The notes under the pieces are model-generated. The model did no database searches. It had not been told where the DNA came from and saw only the letters and a list, made by a program, of their open reading frames with translations. DNA of 64,000 bases, taken from the NCBI RefSeq assembly GCF_030580865.1, contig NZ_JAUQSY010000003.1, positions 248,001 to 312,000 of the forward strand, written 5' to 3'. This stretch comes from Hymenobacter aranciens. Its GTDB lineage: Bacteria; Bacteroidota; Bacteroidia; Cytophagales; Hymenobacteraceae. Position numbers and translations under genes: made by a program. Below are positions 50,282 to 59,165 of this stretch, piece by piece. The number at the start of each line of letters is the position of its first letter. Position 1 is the first letter of the stretch.

Positions 50282-50294
50282 GCACTTAAATTTT

Positions 50295-50627
50295 ATGCAT
50301 CTGCAGTTCGCGGAGACCATCATGCACCACATGTACTACGATGACGGCACAATTCTTTCATTGACGTGCAGTAAAGCAACCCACAAGGAATTTTCTCACA
50401 TAGTCAAGATGTTAAGGGATATGCCAAGCATCCTCTGTCTACTCAAGTGCCGCTCTTTGGACCCTATAATGGATGAGGAGAACAACTTATTATCCTTAAG
50501 GGTGGACCGTAACCATCGGCTAGAGGCTGAGTATAGCCCCGATGATGATACCCTCACTTTGACTTGTCTTTCTAAAAACTCAATGGCTTTCTCACACCTA
50601 ACGCACCGTGCCGGTAATGAACAATAA
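50295..50627 (+). CDS. HigB/RelE-like toxin
   Basis: 110 residues. The C-terminal part (MPSILCLLKCRSLDPIMDEE, NNLLSLRVDRNHRLEAEYSP, DDDTLTLTCLSKN) follows the RelE/HigB fold, with the RVDRNHRLEA strand that carries the basic residues used for ribosome-dependent mRNA cleavage. The match is by pattern and gene order. The next gene, an XRE antitoxin with peptidase, overlaps it by 11 bp. The region is visibly AT-richer than the chromosome average, a sign of transfer. Confidence 0.68.
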   Translation: MHLQFAETIMHHMYYDDGTILSLTCSKATHKEFSHIVKMLRDMPSILCLLKCRSLDPIMDEENNLLSLRVDRNHRLEAEYSPDDDTLTLTCLSKNSMAFSHLTHRAGNEQ

Positions 50628-51726
50628 CTCCGAGTACGCGCCGCGAATAGCGACACATCCGGGAATAGTTCTACAGCGCGAATTGGATGCGCGTGAAATC
50701 AAACAAAGCGACTTGGCTAAGGAGCTTGGTATGTCAGCGTCTCAACTCAACGAGATTGTAAAGGGGAAGCGTCCAATCAGCCCGGAACTTGCCATCCTGC
50801 TAGAAGCTGCTCTTGAAATCGATGCTCCATTCTGGAATAATGCTCAGGCTAGCTATAATCTCGATGTCGCTCGGCAACAATCGAATGTAAGACAGCAAGC
50901 CGACATAATTACACAGTGGAGAATTATCAAGGATTTAGTACCACTGAAATTCTTTAAGAAGCAGGGTGTCGTGACTGGCTTAATCGCTGATGATGTTAGG
51001 AAAATTTTTGATATCTTCTCTATCGATTCTATAGAAGAATTGCAGCAGAGATTATCATTTGGTGGTAGCAGTAGTATTTTTTATAAGAAATCAGGCAAGC
51101 TTAAAACTCATATTGAGTATGTGAAAGCATGGGTGGCTTATATAAAATACTTATCTCAAGATGTAAAAGTAAACACCTTTGAATTCGACAGTCAAGAGGC
51201 TATCATAGCGAGCTTGCGCAAAGTATTCTTAGGTAGAAACGTCCTTGAAAACCTGAGCAAGACTCTTGCTGCTAATGGTATAAAGTTGATTATTAAGGAT
51301 AAACCAGACCATGCTCCGATAGATGGCGCGGCGCTTTGGAGCAACGATAATCGCCCTATTATTGGCCTCACGCTGCGTTACAACCGAATTGACAACTTAG
51401 CTTTCACTGTCTATCACGAATTGGCTCACATATTCCTTCACTTAAGAAACAACACCAAGGTTTCTTATGTGGACAATACTGTCGAAGACGCTACGGGTAT
51501 AAATTCTGACGTAGAAGAACAAGCAAACAAATTCGCGGGTGATATCTTGATTCCCAGCAAAGAGTGGCGCAGCTTCATCGATTCGAGTAGTGCTTTTGAT
51601 GATGCGTCCATCAAAAAATTCGCGGCAAGAATTGGCTCTCCCGCAGCAAGCGTAAGAGGACGGTTGTGTCACGAGGGTTTACTTTCTTACGCACGGCCTA
51701 CAGAGATAAATTACCACGTACTGTAA
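50617..51726 (+). CDS. HigA-type antitoxin with ImmA/IrrE-like metallopeptidase domain
   Basis: 369 residues from the ATG at 50617. N-terminal HTH of the HigA type (THPGIVLQRELDAREIKQSD, then ASQLNEIVKGKRPIS). The C-terminal half is an ImmA/IrrE (COG2856) zinc peptidase: YHELAHIFLHL (HExxH, from His267), and EEQANKFAGDILIP with the third ligand Glu. Such fusions bind their own promoter and may relieve repression by proteolysis. AT-rich codon use. Second gene of the toxin-antitoxin pair, divergent from the ubiquitin-like operon. Confidence 0.85.
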   Translation: MNNNSEYAPRIATHPGIVLQRELDAREIKQSDLAKELGMSASQLNEIVKGKRPISPELAILLEAALEIDAPFWNNAQASYNLDVARQQSNVRQQADIITQWRIIKDLVPLKFFKKQGVVTGLIADDVRKIFDIFSIDSIEELQQRLSFGGSSSIFYKKSGKLKTHIEYVKAWVAYIKYLSQDVKVNTFEFDSQEAIIASLRKVFLGRNVLENLSKTLAANGIKLIIKDKPDHAPIDGAALWSNDNRPIIGLTLRYNRIDNLAFTVYHELAHIFLHLRNNTKVSYVDNTVEDATGINSDVEEQANKFAGDILIPSKEWRSFIDSSSAFDDASIKKFAARIGSPAASVRGRLCHEGLLSYARPTEINYHVL

Positions 51727-51741
51727 TTTAATAGAGCTCAC

Positions 51742-52023
51742 TTATTTACATTCTTCCAGTAGGTAAGCCTGCTCCGCTTCGTCTAGTTCTCGACCCAATT
51801 TCTGGGCTGTGACCCTACAAGCCCAGTCGTATAGATGCTGAGCGGCTTGTACCGCGCTGTCTGGGTGCAAGCTGTCCGCGTGAAGCCGGGAAGCTTTCAT
51901 TTCGAGGTTCACCTCGTGCAGGGCAGCCTTTATTGCTTTAAGGTTTGGCGGAGTTCCTTCGGCCTTCTCGACTACGAAGCTTTCAAAAGTGGGTAACGGG
52001 GCGGGGCGAAAGGGAGCAAGCAT
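51742..52023 (-). CDS. Unrecognised 93-residue helical protein
   Basis: MLAPFRPAPLPTFESFVVEK, then LKAIKAALHEVNLEMKASRL and AAQHLYDWACRVTAQKLGRE: mostly helical, acidic at the end (LDEAEQAYLLEECK). Not recognised. Convergent with the antitoxin gene, 15 bp between stops. Codon use is closer to the chromosome than to the toxin-antitoxin pair. Confidence 0.5.
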   Translation of the reverse strand: MLAPFRPAPLPTFESFVVEKAEGTPPNLKAIKAALHEVNLEMKASRLHADSLHPDSAVQAAQHLYDWACRVTAQKLGRELDEAEQAYLLEECK

Positions 52024-52119
52024 AAGGTAAGGCTTTGAATGGAGCGCTATGTATCACCTGCTGGTCGTTACTTTGGCATCTGGGCGGCTCAAGACTTTCG
52101 ATGGAGCGCGTTTAAGCCT

Positions 52120-52257
52120 CTAATTGCATTCCACTGTTTTTGAGGGATAGTCGCCTAAATCTTTCAGGAAGAAATATTCAGCAAACTGTTCTTTGAATTT
52201 ACTCATGCCTTCAGATTTCATAAAGGCTAAAGCTTTGTTGTCTTTGGTTTTTGCCAT
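52120..52257 (-). CDS. Possible 45-residue protein
   Basis: MAKTKDNKALAFMKSEGMSK, then FKEQFAEYFFLKDLGDYPSK and a short end. A TATCTTTC box about 75 nt upstream on the minus strand could be its promoter. Composition is protein-like, but there is no known relative and the length is short. Confidence 0.35.
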   Translation of the reverse strand: MAKTKDNKALAFMKSEGMSKFKEQFAEYFFLKDLGDYPSKTVECN

Positions 52258-52376
52258 GATAGGTGTGTGGTAACTAGTTTTTGAGATGCTATTAGCTTCT
52301 AATGCGAATGCTGCATTTGAAGTCAGACTTCGAAAGATAATACACACTATATAATAAACACCCATCAAAATCAGCC

Positions 52377-54611
52377 CTACACCAACTTATCCGGCGTAAT
52401 CGGCAGCTCCCGCACCCGTTTCCCGGTGGCGTTGAACACGGCGTTGGCGATGGCGGGGGCCACGCCGATGGTAGCGATTTCGCCGATGCCTTTCGTGCCG
52501 AGCTGGTTGACGTGGTAATCGGGCTGGTTGACGAAGAAGACCTCGACGGCGGGGGCATCGGCCTGCACGGGCACGTGGTAGTCGGCGAAGTCCTTGGTAA
52601 CGTAGCGGCCGTAGCGGTCGTCGATGACGGCGTGCTCCATCAGGGCCATGCCGATGCCGCCCACGGCGCCGCCCTTCATCTGGTTGGCGGCGGTTTTGAG
52701 GTTGATGATGGTGCCCGCGTCGGCGCAGCTCACCAGCTTGCGCACCCGCACCTCGCCGGTGAGGGCATGCACGGCCACCTCGGCGAAGTGGACCGAGAAG
52801 GAGTACATCGAGAACTTGTCTTTGTCGGCGCCGTTGGCTTTGGATTCGACGTTGACCAGGGCCGCGTCGGGCTGCTGGAGCAGGGTGGCGAAGGGCACGC
52901 GGGCGGCGTTGCCGGGGAGGGTGAGGTGGCCGTCGGTGAGGGCGACGTCTTCCTTTTTGGCGGTGGCGAAGGCGGGGGTGCCGGGGGCGGCCAGCTCGCG
53001 CAGCCGGTCTTTCAGGGCCAGGCAGGCATCCTGCACGGCCTGGCCCACGGTGTTGACGGTGGAGGAGCCGCCCTGCGAGCCCGCCTGCGGGAAGCCCGAC
53101 TGGCCCAGCTCGAAGCGGATGCGCTCGGGCGGCAGGCCGAGGGTGTCGGCGGCAATCTGGGTCATGGCGGTGCCGGTGCCGGGGCCGATGTCGGTGGTGG
53201 CGCATTGCAGCAGCACGGTGCCGTCGGGCTGCAGGCGGGCGCTGACGTGAGCCGCGCCGCGGTTGGCCCCGAAGGTGCCCACGCCCATGCCGTAGCCCAG
53301 CAGCCAGTCGCCTTCGCGCAGGGTGCCGGGTTGCAGCTGGCGCTTGTTCCAGCCCACCAGCTCGGCGCCTTTGGCATAGCACTCCCTGAGGAACTTGGTG
53401 CTCCAGGGGCGGTTTTTCTCGGGGTCCTGCTCGGTGTAGTTGCGCAGGCGGAATTCCATCGGGTCGAGCTTCAGCAGGTGGGCCATTTCGTCCATCGCCG
53501 ATTCGAGGGCGAAGGAGCCGGTGGCTTCGCCGGGGCCGCGCATCCAGATGGGGGTGCTCACGTCGAGGGCGGCGAGGCGGTAGCGCGTCGTCAGGTTCGG
53601 CGACTGGTACATCATGCGCGTCTGCTGCAGGGTGGATTCGGTGAACTCCTGGTAGCTGGAAGTCTGGCCGATGCTCTCGTGCGTGATGGCGGTGATACGG
53701 CCGTCGGCGGTGGCGCTCATGCCGATTTTCTGCCAGGTGTAGGGCCGGTAGCCCACCATCGTAAACATCTGCTCGCGGGTGAGCATCAGCTTCACCGGGC
53801 GGCCCGTGACCTTGGCCCCGATGATGGCGGCCGACTCGTGGGGCCAGCTGTGCAGGGCGTTGCCGAAGGCCCCGCCCACGTAGGTGGCAATGACTTTCAC
53901 GTGGTCCTCGGGCAGGTTCCACTCCTTGGCGAAGTCGCGCCGGGTGCCGATGGTGCCCTGGGTTTTGTCGTAGAGCGTGAGGCGGTCGGGCGCTTCCCAG
54001 TGCGCCGTGATGGACTGCATTTCCATCGGGTGGTGGTGCTCGGTGGGGATGACGTACTCCTGCTCGATTTTCAGCGCCGCCGTTTGGTAGGCGTCGGGCT
54101 GGCCGCGCTGGTAGTCGGCCATCGGCGACTTCGGGTTTTTCTTAGCCGAGGAGGGCAGGAAGGCGTCTTTGGCCCCGGCTACCATGTTGGTCTGGTGGGT
54201 TTCGCGGGCGTACTGCGCCTGCACCAGCCGGGCTGCGTGGCGGGCGCGCTGCAGCGTATCGGCCACTACCAGGGCAATGGGCTGGTCGTTGAAGCGGATT
54301 TTATCGTCGAAAAACACCTTCAGCGGCTCGCCGCCGGTCTGAGGCTGCGAGGGCTCCTTGCCGGTGGGTTGGAAACCGGGTACTTTGGGCGAGTTGAGGT
54401 GGCTGATGACGGCCAGCACGCCGGGGGCATTCTGGGCGGCTTTGGTGTCGAGGCTGGTGATACGGCCCTTGGCGATGGTGCTGCCTACCAGCACGCCGTA
54501 GGTTAGGTTGGGTAGCTCGTACTCGGCCGAGTACTTGGCCGCGCCGGTTACTTTCAGGCGGCCGTCGACGCGGTTGAGGGAGGAGCCGATTTGTTTATCG
54601 TTGGGTTTCAT
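52377..54611 (-). CDS. Aldehyde/xanthine oxidoreductase molybdopterin-binding subunit (PaoC-like), copy 1
   Basis: 744 residues from the ATG at 54611. Xanthine-oxidase-family molybdopterin subunit: RVDGRLKVTGAAKYSAEYEL start, GGAFGNALHSWPHE, IWMRGPGEATGSFALE, the cofactor region IGPGTGTAMTQIAADTLGLP and catalytic Glu in GTKGIGEIATIG near the C-terminus. With the FAD and 2Fe-2S genes upstream it forms a three-subunit enzyme that hydroxylates aldehydes or N-heterocycles, probably in the periplasm. Last gene of its operon. Confidence 0.9.
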   Translation of the reverse strand: MKPNDKQIGSSLNRVDGRLKVTGAAKYSAEYELPNLTYGVLVGSTIAKGRITSLDTKAAQNAPGVLAVISHLNSPKVPGFQPTGKEPSQPQTGGEPLKVFFDDKIRFNDQPIALVVADTLQRARHAARLVQAQYARETHQTNMVAGAKDAFLPSSAKKNPKSPMADYQRGQPDAYQTAALKIEQEYVIPTEHHHPMEMQSITAHWEAPDRLTLYDKTQGTIGTRRDFAKEWNLPEDHVKVIATYVGGAFGNALHSWPHESAAIIGAKVTGRPVKLMLTREQMFTMVGYRPYTWQKIGMSATADGRITAITHESIGQTSSYQEFTESTLQQTRMMYQSPNLTTRYRLAALDVSTPIWMRGPGEATGSFALESAMDEMAHLLKLDPMEFRLRNYTEQDPEKNRPWSTKFLRECYAKGAELVGWNKRQLQPGTLREGDWLLGYGMGVGTFGANRGAAHVSARLQPDGTVLLQCATTDIGPGTGTAMTQIAADTLGLPPERIRFELGQSGFPQAGSQGGSSTVNTVGQAVQDACLALKDRLRELAAPGTPAFATAKKEDVALTDGHLTLPGNAARVPFATLLQQPDAALVNVESKANGADKDKFSMYSFSVHFAEVAVHALTGEVRVRKLVSCADAGTIINLKTAANQMKGGAVGGIGMALMEHAVIDDRYGRYVTKDFADYHVPVQADAPAVEVFFVNQPDYHVNQLGTKGIGEIATIGVAPAIANAVFNATGKRVRELPITPDKLV

Positions 54612-54637
54612 ATAGAAGCTGGATACTTGCACGCGTC

Positions 54638-54743
54638 AACCTCACCCCCTGACCCCCTCTCCAAAAGAGAGGGGGCACCGGTCTTGCGCAGTTTGAAAAT
54701 CGTCAGGCTCCCCTCTCTTTTGGAGAGGGGCCGGGGGTGAGGT
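54638..54743. repeat. Inverted repeat between FAD and molybdopterin genes, copy 1
   Basis: Arms of about 40 nt (54638-54678 and 54705-54743) pair with a few mismatches around an inner CCCTCTC..GAGAGGG palindrome. Same class as the repeats at 39092 and 58985. Confidence 0.75.
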
Positions 54744-54757
54744 TCCCCGGCGGGTGG

Positions 54758-55738
54758 CTAAGCCGCCGCCGCTGTCTTCAGGGCCTGAATGAGGGCATTC
54801 GGCGCCAGCCGTAGCTTGTATTCATTGTGCTTAAACGCCTTTGCCCCCTGCATCGCCACCGCCGCCACCCGGCGGAAGGTTTCCTCCGTGGCGGGCTGAC
54901 CCACTAGTACCTGCTCGGCGGCGGTGAGGCGCCAGGGCTTGTGGGCCACGCCGCCCAGGGCCAGGCGGGCGGCTTTGATGATGCCGTTTTCAATATCCAA
55001 GGCCACGGCGGCCGATACCAGGGCGAAGGCGTAGCTGGCCCGTTCGCGCACCTTTTGGTAGTGGACGTGCTTCGTGAAGGGGCTGTCGGGGACGTCCACG
55101 GCGGTTATCAGTTCGCCGGGCTCCAGGTTGGTGTCGCGCTCGGGGGTGGTGCCGGGCAGGCGGTGCAGGTCGGCGAAGGGGATGCTGCGGCTGCCGCGCG
55201 GGCCGCTCACCTGCACGGTGGCGTCGAGGGCGACCAGGGCCACGCTCATGTCGGAGGGATGCACGGCGATGCACTGCTCTGAGTGGCCGAAAATGGCGTG
55301 CATGCGGTTGATGCCTTCGAGGGCGCCGCATCCTGTCCCGGGCTGGCGCTTGTTGCAGGGCATCGAGAGGTCGTAGAAGTAGGTGCAGCGGGTGCGCTGG
55401 AGCATGTTGCCGCCCACGGTGGCCATGTTGCGCAGCTGCGGCGAGGCGCCGGCGTTGAGGGCCAGGGCCAGCAGCGGGTGGCGCTCGCGCACCTGGGTAT
55501 CGTTGGCTACTACCGAGTTCAGGGCCAGCGCGCCGAGGCGCAGGCTGCTGCCCTGGTGCTCGATTTGCTTTAGCGGGAGGCGGTTGATGTCGACCAGCTT
55601 TTGCGGGGCGGTGATGCCGCGCTTCATTAAGTCGACGAGGTTGGTGCCGCCGGCAATGAACCGGGCGTTCGGGTCTTTGGCGACAGCCTCGATGGCCGCC
55701 TGGGCCTTGGTGGGCCGTACGTACTGGAACTGGTTCAT
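54758..55738 (-). CDS. Aldehyde/xanthine oxidoreductase FAD-binding subunit (PaoB-like), copy 1
   Basis: 326 residues. FAD motif FIAGGTNLVDLMKRG and ATVGGNMLQRTRC. Four cysteines, spaced as in RCTYFYDLSMPCNKRQPGTG-C and a later EQC, fit the extra 4Fe-4S cluster that distinguishes PaoB from ordinary CoxM-type subunits. It passes electrons between the iron-sulfur subunit and the acceptor. The ATG overlaps the stop of the 2Fe-2S gene by 4 bp. Confidence 0.88.
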   Translation of the reverse strand: MNQFQYVRPTKAQAAIEAVAKDPNARFIAGGTNLVDLMKRGITAPQKLVDINRLPLKQIEHQGSSLRLGALALNSVVANDTQVRERHPLLALALNAGASPQLRNMATVGGNMLQRTRCTYFYDLSMPCNKRQPGTGCGALEGINRMHAIFGHSEQCIAVHPSDMSVALVALDATVQVSGPRGSRSIPFADLHRLPGTTPERDTNLEPGELITAVDVPDSPFTKHVHYQKVRERASYAFALVSAAVALDIENGIIKAARLALGGVAHKPWRLTAAEQVLVGQPATEETFRRVAAVAMQGAKAFKHNEYKLRLAPNALIQALKTAAAA

Positions 55739-56367
55739 ACTTTCTTGCCTCCCGATTTAACGTCCTGAATGGCGGCCACGATGTTGGCGTAGGCCCCGCA
55801 GCGGCAGATGTTGCCGCTCATGTACTCCCGGATTTCGGCCTCGGAGCCGGCGTGGCCTTCGCGCACGCAGGCCACGGCGCTCATTATCTGGCCGGGGGTG
55901 CAGTAGCCGCACTGGAAGCCGTCGTGCTTCACGAAGGCTTCCTGCATGGGGTGCAGGTCGTCGCCGCTGGCGAGGCCTTCGATGGTAGTGATTTCCTGGC
56001 CGTCGTGCATCACCGCGAAGCTTAGGCAGCTGTTCACCCGCAGGCCATCGACGTGCACGGTGCAGGCGCCGCACTGGCCGTAGTCGCAGCCTTTTTTGGT
56101 GCCGGTGAGGTGCAGGTCTTCGCGCAGCAAATCGAGTAGGGTGGTGCGGGGCTCGACTTTCAGCTTGTGCTTCTTGCCGTTGATTTTCAGGCTCAGCGGG
56201 ATTTTCTCGATGGCTTCGGCCACGCGCTCGTCCAGCTTAGATTCGGCCGCTTCTACTACCGCGCTGGGTACCAGGGCCAGCGCCGTGAGCAGCGACGACT
56301 GCTTGAGGAAGTTGCGGCGGTGTTCGTCGTGGGGGGCCGGCAGGTCCGGGTCGTGGTTGGTTGCCAT
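55735..56367 (-). CDS. Tat-exported 2Fe-2S subunit (PaoA-like), copy 1
   Basis: 210 residues. The N-terminus has a twin-arginine motif (RRNFLKQSSLLTALALV), so the complex is probably exported folded. Two 2Fe-2S clusters: [15 protein letters not shown] with a later Cys in NSCLSF, and CGYCTPGQ with ICRCGAY. It is the first gene of operon 1. Only this subunit carries an export signal, so the partners are probably co-exported with it. Confidence 0.9.
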   Translation of the reverse strand: MATNHDPDLPAPHDEHRRNFLKQSSLLTALALVPSAVVEAAESKLDERVAEAIEKIPLSLKINGKKHKLKVEPRTTLLDLLREDLHLTGTKKGCDYGQCGACTVHVDGLRVNSCLSFAVMHDGQEITTIEGLASGDDLHPMQEAFVKHDGFQCGYCTPGQIMSAVACVREGHAGSEAEIREYMSGNICRCGAYANIVAAIQDVKSGGKKV

Positions 56368-56453
56368 AGGTCAGGAATGAGGTAGGGTTTTCCTCTTACG
56401 TAAAAGCGGCGGGTTGTTATTTGTTCTGAAACTAATAAACCCAGATTATGAGT

Positions 56454-56609
56454 AGCCGCGAAGCGGCGACACGTTGGTAGTTGAACTCGAAAGACGATGA
56501 GAGCAGAGCCGCAAAGCGGCGGCACTAATAACGCCAGGTGCCGCCGCTTTGCGGCTCTGGTTTACTGTTTTGTTACTACAATCTACCAACGTGTCGCCGC
56601 TTTGCGGCT
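56454..56609. repeat. Two nested inverted repeats between the two oxidoreductase operons
   Basis: Outer arms 56454-56480 and 56583-56609 (27 nt, one mismatch, containing CGACACGTTGGTAG) enclose inner perfect arms 56504-56524 and 56539-56559 (21 nt, CAGAGCCGCAAAGCGGCGGCA-type). Both arm pairs share the AGCCGC-AAGCGGC core. Confidence 0.85.
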
Positions 56610-56624
56610 GGTTTTCTGGTAGCT

Positions 56625-58961
56625 CTACACCGGCTCCCGCATGGCCGCCAGCACCTTGTCGGGCGTCATGGGCAGGGAACGCAGGCGGCGGCCGGTAGCG
56701 TGGAATACGGCGTTGGCCACGGCGGCGCTGGTGCCCACGATGGAGATTTCGCCGATGCCCTTCACGCCCATCGCATTCACGTAGGGGTCGTGCTCGTCAA
56801 TGAATTCCACGGTCATGTCGGGAATGTCGGCATTCACGGGGATGTGGTAGCCAGCCAGGTCGGCGTTGGTGTAGCGGGCTAGGTGGGGGTCGCGCTCGGT
56901 GGTTTCCATCAGCGCCGCGCCGATGCCGAAGATGCTGCCGCCCATCACCTGCGAGCGGGCGGTTTTGGGGTTGAGAATGCGGCCGCCGGCAATCACGCTC
57001 ACCCATTTGGTGACGCGCACGGTGCCCAATTCAGGGTCAACGTGCACCTCGCAGAAGTGGGCCCCGAAGGCGTGCATGGAGTGCTCGCTGGCGTGGTCCT
57101 TTTTGTTGGGGTCGGCGTTGGCAGCGGCTCGGGGGGCCTCGTAGCTACTGCCGTAGCGGCCTAGTGCGCTGCCCTCGATGTCGCTCATACCGGCGCGTTT
57201 CATCACTTCGCCGAAGGCCTCGCCTGTGTCAGGGTCGGTCCTAAACAGGAGTTGCCCTTTGACGACCATTACATCCTCAATTTTGGCCCGGTAAAGCGGC
57301 GACTTATTATCCTGCACCGCCACCTTGATGAGCCGCTGCCACACATCCTGCGCCGCCAGATAAACCGACGACGACACCCGGCCCGCCGCCGTGGAGCCGC
57401 CCGACCACTGCGTGCTCGGCAAATCCGTGTCGCCCAGCTCGAAGCGGATGTTTTCGGGCGGCAAACCCAGTGAGTCGGCGGCCACCTGCGTCATCACGGT
57501 GTAGGTGCCCGTGCCGAGGTCGGTAGCCCCGGCCTGCACCACGGCGTGGCCGTCGGCGTAGAGGCGCACGCGGGCGTTGCCCTGCGAGTTGTGTACCGGG
57601 TAGCTGGCCGTGGCCATGCCCCAGCCCACCAGGGTTTTACCGGCGCGGGTCTGGCCGTTTTTGGGGTTGCGCTGGTTCCAGCCGAACAACTCGGCGCCAC
57701 GCTGGTAGCACTGCTTCAGGCTTTTGCTGCTCCAGGGGTGGCCGTTACTGGGGTCTTTGTCGGCGTAGTTCAGCAGCCGGATTTGGATGGGGTCGAGGCC
57801 CAGCTGGTAGGCCAAATCATCCATCGAACTCTCTAGGGCGAAGGCACCGGGCATGTCGCCGGGGGCGCGGGTCGCGGTCGAAGTCATCACGTTGGCGTGG
57901 GCCAGGTGGTAGGTGCCTTCGAACGCCGGCAGGGCGTAGAGCATGTTGGTAATGCGCGTGTTGGTCTCGGCGTAGTCGTCCCAGGGCGAGGTCGTGGACG
58001 ATTTGTCGTGGATAAGCGCCAGCAGCTTGCCCTCCCGCGTGGCCCCGAGGCGCAGCGTCTGGGCCTGCTCTTCGCGGTGGCCCATGCTGGTAAACTGCTG
58101 CGGGCGCGTGAGCACCAGCTTCACCGGCCGGCCCACGGCCTTGGCTACCAGCGCCGCCAGGGTCGTATGCGGCCACACCCAGGCCTTGCAGCCGAAGCCG
58201 CCGCCAATGAATTTGCAGACCACCCGCACCTGCTCGGTGGCCAGCCCCAGCATGGCCGCCAGCGTCTTCTGGGTTTCCGAAACGCCCTGCGTGGAGTCGT
58301 ACACCGTGAGGCGGTTGGGGCCTTCCCAGTGGGCCGTGGTGGCGCCCGGCTCCATCGGATTGTGGTGGATGGTGGCGTGCGTGTAGGTGGCCGTGAGCTG
58401 CACCGGGGCGCCGGCGAAGGCCTCTTGCGCGTCGCCGCGCTTGGTTACGCCGGGCATACCCTTCACAGTTTTGGGGGTGTAAAGCTGGGCCTTCGGGTCG
58501 AGATAGGAGGAGATGGTGGCCTCCGGTACAATGCTCACTTTCAGCAGGCTGGCTGCGTACTGGGCGCGCTCCAGCGTGTCGGCCACCACCACGGCCACCG
58601 GCTGGCCGGCGTAAAAAATCTGGTCCGATTCCATCGGGAAAAAGCCCATCGGCGAGGAGACGAAGGCCTTCCGGTCGTCGGGCGAGTTGGGCGTTTTGGC
58701 CAGTTTCGGCAGGTTCTGATGCGTGAAAATGGCCAGCACGCCCGGCGCCCGCTGCGCGGCGCTGACGTCGATACTCTGCACGCGGCCGTGCGCCACGTCG
58801 CTGGTTTTGAGCACCGCATGCACCAGACCAGGCAGGCCGCTGTACTCGGCCGAGTAGGTGGCGCGGCCCGTCACCTTGGCCCAGCCATCGACGCGGCTCA
58901 TGGGCTGGCCGACCACGCCGGCGGTGGGGTTGGTTTTGGAGAAGGTTGGTTCGATATCCAT
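56625..58961 (-). CDS. Aldehyde/xanthine oxidoreductase molybdopterin-binding subunit (PaoC-like), copy 2
   Basis: 778 residues from the ATG at 58961 (a GTG four codons earlier is possible). Same layout as copy 1: RVDGWAKVTGRATYSAEYSG, GGGFGCKAWVWPHT, TATRAPGDMPGAFALESSMD, LGTGTYTVMTQVAADSLGLP and catalytic Glu in GVKGIGEISIVGTSAA. It differs enough from copy 1 to suggest another substrate. It belongs with the FAD and 2Fe-2S genes upstream at 59166-60881. Confidence 0.9.
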   Translation of the reverse strand: MDIEPTFSKTNPTAGVVGQPMSRVDGWAKVTGRATYSAEYSGLPGLVHAVLKTSDVAHGRVQSIDVSAAQRAPGVLAIFTHQNLPKLAKTPNSPDDRKAFVSSPMGFFPMESDQIFYAGQPVAVVVADTLERAQYAASLLKVSIVPEATISSYLDPKAQLYTPKTVKGMPGVTKRGDAQEAFAGAPVQLTATYTHATIHHNPMEPGATTAHWEGPNRLTVYDSTQGVSETQKTLAAMLGLATEQVRVVCKFIGGGFGCKAWVWPHTTLAALVAKAVGRPVKLVLTRPQQFTSMGHREEQAQTLRLGATREGKLLALIHDKSSTTSPWDDYAETNTRITNMLYALPAFEGTYHLAHANVMTSTATRAPGDMPGAFALESSMDDLAYQLGLDPIQIRLLNYADKDPSNGHPWSSKSLKQCYQRGAELFGWNQRNPKNGQTRAGKTLVGWGMATASYPVHNSQGNARVRLYADGHAVVQAGATDLGTGTYTVMTQVAADSLGLPPENIRFELGDTDLPSTQWSGGSTAAGRVSSSVYLAAQDVWQRLIKVAVQDNKSPLYRAKIEDVMVVKGQLLFRTDPDTGEAFGEVMKRAGMSDIEGSALGRYGSSYEAPRAAANADPNKKDHASEHSMHAFGAHFCEVHVDPELGTVRVTKWVSVIAGGRILNPKTARSQVMGGSIFGIGAALMETTERDPHLARYTNADLAGYHIPVNADIPDMTVEFIDEHDPYVNAMGVKGIGEISIVGTSAAVANAVFHATGRRLRSLPMTPDKVLAAMREPV

Positions 58962-58984
58962 AAGCTGGTTCACCCCACCCCCAG

Positions 58985-59153
58985 CCCCTCCCCTTCGGGA
59001 GAGGGGTGCGTTCTGGTGGTTGGCTAGTTTTAATTGTTAAAAAACGAATGACAAGGCCGCAAGCTGATGGAAGCGCAGGGCATGGAAGCCGTTTTAATTG
59101 TTAAAAAACGAATGGCACGTTACATCTGGCACCCCTCTCCCGAAGGGGAGGGG
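58985..59153. repeat. Inverted repeat with internal 24-bp direct repeat, between FAD and molybdopterin genes, copy 2
   Basis: Perfect 25-nt arms at 58985-59009 and 59129-59153, with further pairing outside. The long spacer holds an identical 24-nt sequence twice, at 59027-59050 and 59091-59114 (GTTTTAATTGTTAAAAAACG and four more bases). Confidence 0.83.
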
Positions 59154-59165
59154 CCGGGGGTGGGG

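Noticed and set aside
52512..54506. A 664-residue open frame antisense to the first molybdopterin subunit
   Set aside because: Gly/Val/His-rich shadow of an unmistakable xanthine-oxidase-family gene; no start signals.
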